This document shows, piece by piece, positions 41,258-49,258 of a DNA stretch of 58,918 nucleotides; position 1 is the stretch's first letter, and each line of letters starts with the position of its first letter. Made by a program: the position numbers and the translations under genes. This stretch comes from Candidatus Nitrosopumilus sp. (GTDB lineage Archaea; Thermoproteota; Nitrososphaeria; Nitrososphaerales; Nitrosopumilaceae): assembly GCA_029250275.1 (NCBI GenBank), contig JAPFBP010000003.1, positions 1-58,918 of the forward strand, in the 5' to 3' direction. The notes beneath the pieces are model-generated. The model made no database searches, was not told the DNA's origin, and saw nothing but the letters and a program-made list of their open reading frames with translations.

Positions 41258-42031
41258 ATGTTCACTGTAAAATTTGTTGGTGGTGCGAAAAAGTCTTTTC
41301 CAATAGAACTTTTGAAAATTGATAAATCTAATGTAACAATTCAAGAATTGATCACTTTACTCTTAGAACTAAAACCTACGGATACTCCTAAACTTGATAC
41401 TGATAATGTTTTAATCGCAGTCAATGGGGCTGATTCCTCTGCAATGGATGGAAAATCTACAAAAATAAAAGACAATGATATTGTAAGTATAATCCCTGTT
41501 ATTCACGGCGGTATATCTAAAAAAATTACTTTTGAATATTCTAAAAAACTAATACAAATACTAGAGATTAAAAACCAAAAATTAATTAATGTAAAATTTA
41601 TTGATGATCTTAGAAAAAAATATCCTAAACTACTACTTCAGGCAGTATCATGTGATTTTGTTTTAAATAATTATCATTTAAAAAAAATTATTTCATTATC
41701 GATTGAATCTCAAAAAAATAATCTTTTGCTTTCAAATAAACTTGAAATTGATATTTTAATGCGATTTGCTTTAACTACACAAATTTCTGATGCAATAATG
41801 ACTGTTGGAATAAAATCTAAAACTAATTTTTTCATAATTGCAATAGGAAATAAAAAAATTCTACACTCATTGTATATTGAATTAATGCCAATTTCTACAA
41901 ATATTTTTTCAAAAAATAATGAAACCTATTTAAAAAAACATTTTAAAATAACAAAAAGGCACATTGATTCAATTTATTCAAAAAATCCTTTGGCTGATCT
42001 ATTGATTGAAAAAGCTGCAGTATTACTCTGA
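41258..42031 (+). CDS. MoaD/ThiS-like beta-grasp domain fused to KEOPS subunit Cgi121
   Basis: The product is 257 aa. Residues 1-85 look like a MoaD/ThiS ubiquitin-like fold: TVKFVGGAKKSFPIELL, NVLIAVNGADSSAMDG, DNDIVSIIPVIHGG. The glycine pair that is C-terminal in carrier proteins is here internal. Residues about 88-257 match Cgi121 (MRFALTTQISDAIMTVGIKS, then FFIIAIGNKKIL). Cgi121 binds tRNA for the KEOPS complex that makes t6A at position 37. The fusion joins a sulfur-carrier-like module to KEOPS. The 3' end overlaps the convergent THUMP gene by 9 bp. Confidence 0.82.
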   Translation: MFTVKFVGGAKKSFPIELLKIDKSNVTIQELITLLLELKPTDTPKLDTDNVLIAVNGADSSAMDGKSTKIKDNDIVSIIPVIHGGISKKITFEYSKKLIQILEIKNQKLINVKFIDDLRKKYPKLLLQAVSCDFVLNNYHLKKIISLSIESQKNNLLLSNKLEIDILMRFALTTQISDAIMTVGIKSKTNFFIIAIGNKKILHSLYIELMPISTNIFSKNNETYLKKHFKITKRHIDSIYSKNPLADLLIEKAAVLL

Positions 42032-42544
42032 CATACTTCGTTTTGTTTTTTCTGTACTTAGTATGTCTGATTTTTTTAAAATAGACACTCCTGTTTTATT
42101 ACCTAGAATTTCAATCAATAGAACTTTATCTGGAAATTCAAGAGACACTTTGTTTTTTATTTTATTTGCTATTTTTGTAATTATCTCTTTACTTGATAAC
42201 TCTGAATTTCTTTTTTCAATTGATATTCTATATGTTTCCTCATCTAAAATTTGATTGGATAACTCTCCAACACTTTTTTCTATTTCCTCAATTTTTGATT
42301 CAATGACTCTTTGTATTGGTATGATCCTTTTGCAATATCTGACACTCCATGGTTCATCAAGAAGCATTTCTTTAATTTTCCTTACAGTTTCTATGGGATC
42401 AAGTTTTGTTTCTGCTGTTAAAATTCCTGACATGTTTGTAATTGTAATTTTAGCATCTGAATCTCCAAATTCTTCTAAAATGCTAATTAATTCATTCTTT
42501 GTTTCTGGTTCAAAATGCCTAGGACAAGTAATTATAAGATTCAT
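42023..42544 (-). CDS. THUMP-domain RNA-binding protein
   Basis: The 173-aa product begins MNLIITCPRHFEPETKNEL and has the THUMP pattern in the middle and C-terminal parts: EEIEKSVGELSNQI, TYRISIEKRNSELSS and LEFPDKVLLIEILGNKTGVS. No catalytic domain is attached, as in Tan1, the adaptor for tRNA acetylation. A role in tRNA modification (for example ac4C) is likely, but which one is open. Its ATG overlaps the stop codon of the decayed Sua5 gene (ATGA), so both once formed one transcript. Confidence 0.87.
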   Translation of the reverse strand: MNLIITCPRHFEPETKNELISILEEFGDSDAKITITNMSGILTAETKLDPIETVRKIKEMLLDEPWSVRYCKRIIPIQRVIESKIEEIEKSVGELSNQILDEETYRISIEKRNSELSSKEIITKIANKIKNKVSLEFPDKVLLIEILGNKTGVSILKKSDILSTEKTKRSMSE

Positions 42545-43131
42545 GATTGTAAAATTTCTTCTTTAGTTAAAGAACCTTCCCGGATGATTTTGATCTCTTC
42601 ATTTTCTATTTCAATTATTGTATATTCTCCATTACTTGTAATTATACCATCATTCATAAAAACATCATAATCTTGCATTTTTTTTAAACATTATTTTGGA
42701 TTTGTATATGGTAAATTTCTAGAAATATTTACACTAGTTCCAACAAGATAATTACATTTTTTTAATAATTCTAATGTGCATTTGTGATCAGGAACTCTAA
42801 TGATAATTTTATTTTCTAAATTTAGGGATTTTTTTATTTTTTCATCTATAACTTTTAAAATTATTGTTAGTGGACCAGGTCAAAATTTTTTAACAATTTT
42901 TTTAGCAAGTTGATCAAATTGGGTTTCTTTCGGTCATCTCTATAGAATATGTTAAAACTGGAACTGATTTTGTTATGCATTTAGATTTGATTTTATAGAT
43001 TTTTTCTATTGACGATTTATTGTATGGATCACATCCTATATCATAAACAGTATTTATTGGAAAAATTACAACTCATTCTTTATTATTTGAGAATCTTTCT
43101 CAATTCCTTCCTTGTCACAATTTACTTTCAA
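42541..43131 (-). pseudogene. Decayed Sua5/TsaC (threonylcarbamoyl-AMP synthase) gene
   Basis: Three minus-strand frames together spell an archaeal YrdC/Sua5 protein of about 196 codons. TTG 43131 begins MKVNCDKEGIEKDSQ. After a frameshift near 43075 comes VVIFPINTVYDIGCDPYNK (usual form PTDTVYGLGCDP) and KSVPVLTYSIE. After a second shift near 42930 comes FDQLAKKIVKKF, a TGA (42880-42882) in place of the conserved Trp, then PGPLTIILKV, IIIRVPDHK and VGTSVNISRN, a TAA (42691-42693) and IKIIREGSLTKEEILQS. The stop overlaps the THUMP start. Two frameshifts, two stops and altered signature residues show real decay. TsaC makes threonylcarbamoyl-AMP for KEOPS. Confidence 0.88.
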
Positions 43132-43210
43132 TACATATTCTTATTTTTTTCCTTTAATTATCATTTACATTTGAATACATTTTTAATAGTTCATATCTAC
43201 TTTGGAAAGT

Positions 43211-43324
43211 ATGTCATCTGAAGATTATGAAGATAATGATTTTGAAGATGATTTTGATGATAATCTAGATGAATCTGATAAAGTAAATGATAATCTAGGT
43301 GAATCTGATAAAGTAAATGACTAG
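43211..43324 (+). CDS. Small acidic protein with internal repeat (37 aa)
   Basis: The frame MSSEDYEDNDFEDDFDD continues with two copies of DNLDESDKVN/DNLGESDKVN from a 30-bp repeat. It is almost wholly Asp/Glu/Asn/Ser. The TAG stop overlaps the stop codon of the convergent winged-helix gene. It may be a genuine disordered protein; the repeat could also be slippage. Confidence 0.45.
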   Translation: MSSEDYEDNDFEDDFDDNLDESDKVNDNLGESDKVND

Positions 43325-43608
43325 ATATTTAATCCAAAATTATCTGCAAAGTTTGTAAATGTATAATATGCTTGCAAAAATTCTCTTCCTGGTTGGCTGA
43401 TTTTATATTTGTTAGAACCTTGATTCTCTACTTTCTCTAATAGTCCCTGCGATACTAACGTTTTCAGTATTGTTGAAATTCTAGAATGTGAAATGTTTGC
43501 TTTTCTAATTAGATAAGTAACTGATGCACCATCTTCATCCTGTAGGTCATCCCTTGTTGTTGCTAGAATATCTCCAATAATTTTCATATGTGTTCGGTAT
43601 TCGGCCAT
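43321..43608 (-). CDS. ArnR1-like winged-helix transcription regulator (paralogue)
   Basis: The 95-aa product has the same layout as the regulator at 36182: MAEYRTHMKIIGDILATTRD, recognition region LIRKANISHSRISTIL, wing VENQGSNKYKISQPGREF, end FTNFADNFGLNI. The start is ATG 43608. A 16-bp direct repeat lies just upstream and again about 104 bp further, which could be its binding site. Confidence 0.87.
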   Translation of the reverse strand: MAEYRTHMKIIGDILATTRDDLQDEDGASVTYLIRKANISHSRISTILKTLVSQGLLEKVENQGSNKYKISQPGREFLQAYYTFTNFADNFGLNI

Positions 43609-43613
43609 TTTAT

Positions 43614-43733
43614 CTATTGATAATTATTCAAATTTCTATGATATAGCACTGATATTTTTCAATATACTAAAAAGATAAAAGAATTTGACAAATTTCAAAT
43701 CTATCTAAATTTTGAGCCTATTGATAATTATTC
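43614..43733. repeat. 16-bp direct repeat around the winged-helix promoter
   Basis: CTATTGATAATTATTC occurs at 43614-43629 and 43718-43733. The first lies against the start of the regulator gene at 43608; the second overlaps the end of the membrane gene upstream. It is a candidate operator pair, but the AT-rich word could recur by chance. Confidence 0.3.
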
Positions 43734-44366
43734 TAAATCATCAAATTTTATCTTGGTTAATGGTACCTTACTTACTGGAATGAATAATGCTATTAATCCT
43801 CCAATTTTGATTATCATTGATACAGAATATAGGATTGATTCTGGGAATACAAATGAATACCATCCTACAAATTCTCCCAATGCTAAAAGTCCTAATCCTA
43901 CAGCAACTGAAATTGCTCCTTTATTCCTATTTTCAAAGTATGATAACATTGTTTCAATCGCACCATATGCTAATAAAATAAATGAAACAGATCGGAAAAT
44001 ATGTTCTAATTGAACAGAAGAGACTAGGAATAATGGTATTATCCCAACTGATCTAAAATAACTAGATTTTGGAAAAAATGATTTTATGCTATGTGAAAAT
44101 GCAATAAAAAAATACCCTATTGTTTGAATTGCAATTCCTAAAGTTTGAATCCATCTTTCAACACTTCCAGTTTTTGTGATAAAATCTTCCACCATATATC
44201 CAGACCATATGATGAAAAATCCTGCACTAATTGAGAAAAATGCAATTGATAATCTAAATAATGTTGGACTGCCTGTATTTCTAAATCCAATGTATGACAT
44301 TATTCCTATTACAAGTCCTACCAAAAATCCTACTAGATTAAGAATATTCTCTAATAAAAATTCCAA
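43728..44366 (-). CDS. Polytopic membrane protein, function unknown
   Basis: The 212-aa product has about six or seven hydrophobic helices spread from residue 8 to residue 200. NRNKGAISVAVGLGLLALG and EFVGWYSFVFPES lie in the C-terminal half. The end is LTKIKFDDLE. Length and helix count recall small seven-helix sensors, but no retinal-binding Lys is apparent. It is on the same strand as the winged-helix gene downstream. Confidence 0.7.
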   Translation of the reverse strand: MEFLLENILNLVGFLVGLVIGIMSYIGFRNTGSPTLFRLSIAFFSISAGFFIIWSGYMVEDFITKTGSVERWIQTLGIAIQTIGYFFIAFSHSIKSFFPKSSYFRSVGIIPLFLVSSVQLEHIFRSVSFILLAYGAIETMLSYFENRNKGAISVAVGLGLLALGEFVGWYSFVFPESILYSVSMIIKIGGLIALFIPVSKVPLTKIKFDDLE

Positions 44367-44426
44367 TGATGAATAGAATTATGTTTAATTAATTATTTTA
44401 ATCTGATGAATGATTACACTATCTTG

Positions 44427-44642
44427 TTAATCCCATTCATCCAAAGAACCTGCAGTCTGCCCTTCGGTACTACTTGCATAATCTCCTAAAATATCTGAAT
44501 ATTTTGGTTCATTATGAGCCACATATTTTACATATTCTCCATAACTCATATCAAAATCACAAGAACCACATTTTACTTCAGAATAATCCATTGCTAATTC
44601 TGCATTTTCTTTACATTTTGGGCATTTTATCTTCATGCCCAC
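44427..44642 (-). CDS. Small zinc-ribbon protein
   Basis: The 71-aa product begins MGMKIKCPKCKENAEL and has the second pair KCGSCDFDMSYGEY. The C-terminal half is acidic and disordered (LGDYASSTEGQTAGSLDEWD). It looks like a single-ribbon protein of nucleic-acid-binding or assembly type. It diverges from the YggX-like gene across about 71 bp. Confidence 0.75.
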   Translation of the reverse strand: MGMKIKCPKCKENAELAMDYSEVKCGSCDFDMSYGEYVKYVAHNEPKYSDILGDYASSTEGQTAGSLDEWD

Positions 44643-44713
44643 ATAGTTCTTTGATAATTATTATTGTTTTACATTCAATAAAAGATAAAAGGAGTTCATT
44701 ATTCTTATTTTTC

Positions 44714-44995
44714 ATGAGTCGCACTTGCACAAAATGTAAGAATTCTATTCCTGATAACGAAGAACTAGGAGTTGTTGCAGCAAAATACCCTACATGTAAC
44801 AAATGTTGGGCTGAATGGAAAGAATATCAAATTATGGTCATGAATGAGATGAAACTTGACATGTCTATGCTGGATCATAGAAAATTATTGAAAAAACATG
44901 AGAAGATCTTTGTAGGTGTTTTGTCTTCAGAAGGAGAAGTAATTGACTACACCAATGAAGATAATCGAAAACCTGAAGAACGACCAGGCACCTAA
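44714..44995 (+). CDS. YggX-like Fe(II)-trafficking protein with Cys-pair N-terminus
   Basis: The 93-aa product begins MSRTCTKCKNSIPDNEELG and contains AAKYPTCNKCWAEWKEYQIM and the helix MVMNEMKLDMSMLDHRKLL ending HEKIFVG. That second half resembles the YggX family (weak match by eye: WKxxxxxQxMxxNExxLxxxDxxxxKxLxxxxxxFFxG), which protects iron-sulfur clusters from oxidation. Two CxxC pairs replace the single Cys of bacterial YggX. ATG 44714 is used because an upstream extension is non-protein-like. Confidence 0.72.
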   Translation: MSRTCTKCKNSIPDNEELGVVAAKYPTCNKCWAEWKEYQIMVMNEMKLDMSMLDHRKLLKKHEKIFVGVLSSEGEVIDYTNEDNRKPEERPGT

Positions 44996-45453
44996 AATTT
45001 TAAGTGTTTTTTAGCATTTTCTGGTACAACTATCAAAATTCGTCTTTTTGAATTTTCATCTAAATTATTGATTATTTTTTTAATTGTAATTGCAAGAGTT
45101 TCTCTTTCATTTTCTTCTAATGTCAAAAATATCTCCAAAATCCCATCAACATTAAATTCAATTAGTTTTTGCGGTGATCGTGCAATCTCTGTGATATATG
45201 CTGAAAATAATCCCTCTCTTTGCTCTTCAGATAACGTTGTTAAAATTTTGAGCCATGTTTTGAAAAGTTTTGCAAAGTTAGGAAAAGGAATGCTAGGACC
45301 AGCTTCTAGCGCATTATTAATAACTTCAATTTTTTCAGAATCAGGCAATGAAAAGAATTCTATCATTCTTTTTTTTAAAATTGGATTTCTTAGGAAATCT
45401 GGTAAATTTGCCAAGTTAATGATTATATTTCCTGCAAAATTTTCGCCTACCAT
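44992..45453 (-). CDS. Conserved helical protein, function unknown
   Basis: The 153-aa product is nearly all alpha-helical (LANLPDFLRNPILKKRMIEF, then LSEEQREGLFSAYITEIA and LDENSKRRILIVVPENAKKH) and looks like helical repeats of about 35 residues. No signal or metal motif. The 3' end overlaps the YggX-like gene by 4 bp. It diverges from purA. No family is recognised. Confidence 0.65.
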   Translation of the reverse strand: MVGENFAGNIIINLANLPDFLRNPILKKRMIEFFSLPDSEKIEVINNALEAGPSIPFPNFAKLFKTWLKILTTLSEEQREGLFSAYITEIARSPQKLIEFNVDGILEIFLTLEENERETLAITIKKIINNLDENSKRRILIVVPENAKKHLKF

Positions 45454-45532
45454 CGATCTAAACTAATCATTGTTGAATATAAAATCATGGAAAATACTTT
45501 AGCTTAAATAAACGAAATTAAAGTTTAGCAAT

Positions 45533-46534
45533 ATGACATCCACTGTAGTTGTTGGCGGATTTTTTGGTGATGAAGGCAAAGGAAAGATCATCTCATATTT
45601 GGCAATTAAAGATAATCCAAAAATAATTGTACGTGGCGGTGCTGGTCCCAATGCTGGTCATACAATTAGAGATGGAGATAAAGTGTATAAAGTAAGAATG
45701 CTCCCAAGTGGATTTCTAAATAAAAATGCCAAAGTAATGATTGGACCTGGAGTTGTAATTAATCCGGATATTCTCAACAAAGAAATTAAAGATTTTGATG
45801 TTACAGGGCGTGCATTTATCGATAAACACTGTGGAATCATTGAAGAAACTCATCTAACTAGAGATTCAAAAGGAGAATTAAAAGAAAAAATTGGTAGTAC
45901 TGGTTCAGGTACTGGTCCTGCTAATGCTGACCGTGCTATGAGAGTTTTAAAACTGGCAAAAGATTTCGATTCTTTATCTTCATTAATTGTGGATGTTCCT
46001 TTAGAGATAAATTCTGCACTTGATGCAAATGAAAATGTCTTGGTAGAGGGTACACAAGGAACGTTTCTTTCACTATGGCATGGAACATACCCATTTGTTA
46101 CTTCCAAAGATGTCACTGCCTCTGGGATTTGTGCTGATGTTGGTCTTGGACCTACCAAAGTTGATGAAGTAATTGTTGTTTTCAAATCATATGTTACACG
46201 TGTTGGAGCGGGACCTCTTGACAAAGAACTTTCTCTTGAAGATGCAGAAAAAAAAGGGTGGTCTGAATTTGGCACAGTTACAGGTCGCCAAAGAAGAGCT
46301 GCAGATTTTGATTTTGATTTAGCTAGGCGTGCAATCATGCTCAATAGTGCAACACAAATCTCAATAACAAAATTAGATGTGCTCTTTACTGATTGTGCAG
46401 GAAAAACTTCTTACACTGATTTGTCTGATGATGCAAAATCATTCATTGTAAATATTGAAAAAGAATTAAACACGCCTGTTACAATTATCGGAACTGGTCC
46501 TGACGTCAATGATGTAATTGATAGAAGAAATTAG
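45533..46534 (+). CDS. purA: Adenylosuccinate synthetase (archaeal short form)
   Basis: PurA joins IMP and aspartate with GTP to form adenylosuccinate; PurB (25714-27075) then makes AMP. The 333-aa product is shorter than bacterial PurA (~430), as is common in archaea. GGFFGDEGKGKIISYL is the P-loop region (residues 8-23), GAGPNAGHTI holds the catalytic His, and TVTGRQRRAADFD lies near the substrate site. ATG 45533 is clear. Confidence 0.96.
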   Translation: MTSTVVVGGFFGDEGKGKIISYLAIKDNPKIIVRGGAGPNAGHTIRDGDKVYKVRMLPSGFLNKNAKVMIGPGVVINPDILNKEIKDFDVTGRAFIDKHCGIIEETHLTRDSKGELKEKIGSTGSGTGPANADRAMRVLKLAKDFDSLSSLIVDVPLEINSALDANENVLVEGTQGTFLSLWHGTYPFVTSKDVTASGICADVGLGPTKVDEVIVVFKSYVTRVGAGPLDKELSLEDAEKKGWSEFGTVTGRQRRAADFDFDLARRAIMLNSATQISITKLDVLFTDCAGKTSYTDLSDDAKSFIVNIEKELNTPVTIIGTGPDVNDVIDRRN

Positions 46535-46583
46535 GCTCATCTATTTTGGATAAGTTTAATTTGATAATAAACAGCTAATCCCT

Positions 46584-47264
46584 GTGGAAAAGTTACAAAT
46601 CACTGATAAATTACCACGTTACATTCAAGTTCATTCCACTTTAGAATTTACTCGACTTGTTTGCGCATTAGAACGTGCCCCACGTGTTTCATTTTTACAT
46701 GATTACCTTGGAAAGAAAATTTTATCTGTACAAATGGATATTTTAAAAGAAAAACCAATTGTATATTACACACATCTAGAAAATCACGGTCACTATCTTT
46801 GTTATGGATTAAAGGGAGGAAAAGAAGAATCTAAAATTGTCGATACTACTTCTGATGCCAGTAAACTTTATTCTCCAATTGTTAGAATAAAATCATTACC
46901 TAAAACACTGCAACCTGGAAATGGTACACTTGATAGGTATCAATCTATTGAATTGGAAGACATGTACAGTCTAGCAAAACTCACTTGGGGTATGGAAGAA
47001 ATTCCGTTTCCTTTATTCTTGTTTCCCCATAATGATAAATGGCTAATTGGTGTTTTCATGAATTTTAATGATGAAGGAACATCATATTTTTGTCATGTTG
47101 TATTAGATTCAGATCCACAAAAACCCTTTTTGAAATTTTCTACAGTAAATGGCACTCAACCCACATTCGTAGAAAATCCTTCGGAACATGGTTATTCTTA
47201 TATCAAAATAATAAAATTGAAAGACACCCATCCACTAGTAGATTATGACCACCTTCAAAACTAG
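46584..47264 (+). CDS. Conserved archaeal protein upstream of pyrF, function unknown
   Basis: The product is 226 aa from GTG 46584. It has regions such as LPRYIQVHSTLEFTRLVCAL and PIVYYTHLENHGHYLCYGL. It has no signal peptide or known motif. The beta-rich middle (WLIGVFMNFNDEGTSYFCH) suggests a soluble sandwich fold. It overlaps pyrF by 20 bp and may be translated with it. Confidence 0.65.
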   Translation: MEKLQITDKLPRYIQVHSTLEFTRLVCALERAPRVSFLHDYLGKKILSVQMDILKEKPIVYYTHLENHGHYLCYGLKGGKEESKIVDTTSDASKLYSPIVRIKSLPKTLQPGNGTLDRYQSIELEDMYSLAKLTWGMEEIPFPLFLFPHNDKWLIGVFMNFNDEGTSYFCHVVLDSDPQKPFLKFSTVNGTQPTFVENPSEHGYSYIKIIKLKDTHPLVDYDHLQN

Positions 47265-47985
47265 ACTTTCCCAGATCTCAAAAATTAATGGCAAAGTCAT
47301 TCTTGCCAACGATTATGATTTTTCTGTTAAAAATTTAGAATCAAAAACAATTCAAAACATAAAGCAATTACATCCATTTCTATGTGGAATTAAACTAAAT
47401 TTTCATTTACTTCTTCCATTGAGTGGCAAAGAAATTCTAAAAATTAACAAAACAGCACACAAGTATGGATTACAAACTATCGCTGATATCAAACTTAATG
47501 ATATTGGAAATACAAACAGAGTAACTGCTGAACATTTATGGAATTTGGGATTTGATGCAGTTATTGCAAATCCGATTATGGGTCTTGATAGCTTAGAAAA
47601 TTTGGTACAATCTGCTCACAAAAATGGAAAAGGGGTAATTACACTATGTCATATGAGCGCACCTGAGGCTAAATTGTCATATGATATGGAAATTAAAATG
47701 GGAAAAAAGCAACAATTATACGAATTGTTTTTGAATTGGGCCATTACTGCGAAGGTTGATGGAATTGTAGTAGGAGCTACATTTCCAAAAATTATTCAAT
47801 ATTGTTCTAAAAAAGCAGGAAAAAATTTGAGTATCTTTTCTCCTGGTGTAGGTACTCAAGGCGGTAGTGCAAGTGAAGTAATTTCATCTGGAACAAATTA
47901 TTTAATTGTGGGTAGAACTATTTTAAATTCTAAAAATCCAATACAAGTTGCAAAAGAATTACAACTACAGAGTTTTGGAAAGTAA
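47245..47985 (+). CDS. pyrF: Orotidine 5'-phosphate decarboxylase
   Basis: PyrF converts OMP to UMP. The 246-aa TIM barrel has the catalytic motif ADIKLNDIGNTN (Asp-Lys-Asn-Asp tetrad), DAVIANPIMG and the phosphate-gripper region FSPGVGTQGGSASEVI. ATG 47245 overlaps the unknown upstream gene. The 3' end overlaps the convergent NUDIX gene by 21 bp. Confidence 0.94.
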   Translation: MTTFKTRLSQISKINGKVILANDYDFSVKNLESKTIQNIKQLHPFLCGIKLNFHLLLPLSGKEILKINKTAHKYGLQTIADIKLNDIGNTNRVTAEHLWNLGFDAVIANPIMGLDSLENLVQSAHKNGKGVITLCHMSAPEAKLSYDMEIKMGKKQQLYELFLNWAITAKVDGIVVGATFPKIIQYCSKKAGKNLSIFSPGVGTQGGSASEVISSGTNYLIVGRTILNSKNPIQVAKELQLQSFGK

Positions 47986-48384
47986 CATTTGTGCTTTTGT
48001 TAACACAGTCTTTGCATTATCAAAAGTAGTTTTTTCCATTGCAGTGTTATAATCCACCCATGTATAATCTGAATGTTCATGAGAAATTTCTACATTTTTA
48101 ATATTTGTTTCAGCCAATAAAAATACCACTTTCTTATGAACTAATTCACCTTGATATTGAAAATTATATTCAATCCATTCTTCAAAATTATTTAAAAATG
48201 TTACATCTGTAATTCCTGTTTCTTCTTTTGTTTCTCTTATAGCTGTTTCATAAATTGATTCTCCTTTTTCCATTTTACCTTTTACAAAGTCCCAATGCCC
48301 TGAAGGGTAATGTAAAAGTAAAAATAAATTTTTAGATTCTTCTTTTCTAAATAATACAATTCCTGCAGATGTTTCTTCAATCAT
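47965..48384 (-). CDS. NUDIX hydrolase (Ap4A hydrolase-like)
   Basis: The 139-aa product has the Nudix box GKMEKGESIYETAIRETKEE followed by TGI, matching GX5EX7REUXEEXGU, with SGHWDFVKGKMEKGE before it as in Ap4A hydrolases. It probably cleans up dinucleoside polyphosphates or similar nucleotides. ATG 48384 overlaps the uppS stop codon (ATGA), so it is coupled to the prenyltransferase. Confidence 0.92.
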   Translation of the reverse strand: MIEETSAGIVLFRKEESKNLFLLLHYPSGHWDFVKGKMEKGESIYETAIRETKEETGITDVTFLNNFEEWIEYNFQYQGELVHKKVVFLLAETNIKNVEISHEHSDYTWVDYNTAMEKTTFDNAKTVLTKAQMLLSKTL

Positions 48385-49154
48385 TTTCCTAATCTCCTCT
48401 TCCTCACCTGATATGTTCTAATAGCTCTCATTAAATCTATTTTTCTAAATTCAGGCCAAAAAATATCTATAAAGATTAATTCACTATAGGCACTTTGCCA
48501 TATCAAAAACCCACTTAATCTCTTCTCTCCTGAAGTTCTTAATACCATATCTGGTGATGATTGTGGTAAATGTGATGTGTAAAGATTTAATTCAATTTCT
48601 TTTTTATTGATATCTTCTACATTAAGAGAACCTTCTTTTATTTTACTTCCAATTTTTTTTACTGCGTCTACTAATTCATCTTGTCCACCATATGCAAGCG
48701 CAATATTTAGAAAATGATTGCTATAATCCTTTGTAGCATTATCTAACTGTTGTAAAATTTCTTTAATGGCTTCTGGAAGAAGTTCTATTCTTCCAATTCC
48801 TTTTACTCTCATTTTACATCTATGAATTCTTGGATCATTCAATAATTTTTCTAATCTCATTTGAATTAATTCATAGAGATGTTCTAATTCATCATCTTCT
48901 CTTTCAAGATTTTCTGCTGAAAGGGCATACAGAGTGACAATTTTAATATCAAATTCTTCACACCAATCAAGAAGATTTTCTACTGCATCAGCTCCTTTCC
49001 AATGACCTTTTTTTGGAATCGATAGATGTCTTTTTGCCCACCTTCTATTACCATCTAAAATTACGGCAACATGATTTGGAATGTCTCCATTTTGAATTTC
49101 ATTTTCTAATCTTTTACCATATATCTTATAGATACCTGATAACTGAAAAACCAA
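48381..49154 (-). CDS. uppS: Cis-polyprenyl diphosphate synthase (UppS family)
   Basis: This enzyme extends farnesyl or geranylgeranyl diphosphate with isopentenyl units to give the long cis-polyprenyl carrier used for glycan export and N-glycosylation. The 257-aa product has HVAVILDGNRRWAKR (catalytic Asp, about residue 35), TLYALSAENLERE and LRTSGEKRLSGFLIWQSAYS. The start is TTG 49154. It is paired with the NUDIX gene downstream. Confidence 0.94.
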   Translation of the reverse strand: MVFQLSGIYKIYGKRLENEIQNGDIPNHVAVILDGNRRWAKRHLSIPKKGHWKGADAVENLLDWCEEFDIKIVTLYALSAENLEREDDELEHLYELIQMRLEKLLNDPRIHRCKMRVKGIGRIELLPEAIKEILQQLDNATKDYSNHFLNIALAYGGQDELVDAVKKIGSKIKEGSLNVEDINKKEIELNLYTSHLPQSSPDMVLRTSGEKRLSGFLIWQSAYSELIFIDIFWPEFRKIDLMRAIRTYQVRKRRLGK

Positions 49155-49258
49155 ATCTTTAATTTTACTAATGTTTAATCACCATTTAATGATTCATACT
49201 TGATAGAAGATATCAGTGTTTTCAGAAATTGGATTTATTGATTAATTTTAGAATGAAT

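Noticed and set aside
41500-41512. Active sulfur-carrier or ubiquitin-like GG terminus
   Set aside because: The GG is internal in the fusion, so conjugation would need cleavage, for which the sequence gives no evidence.
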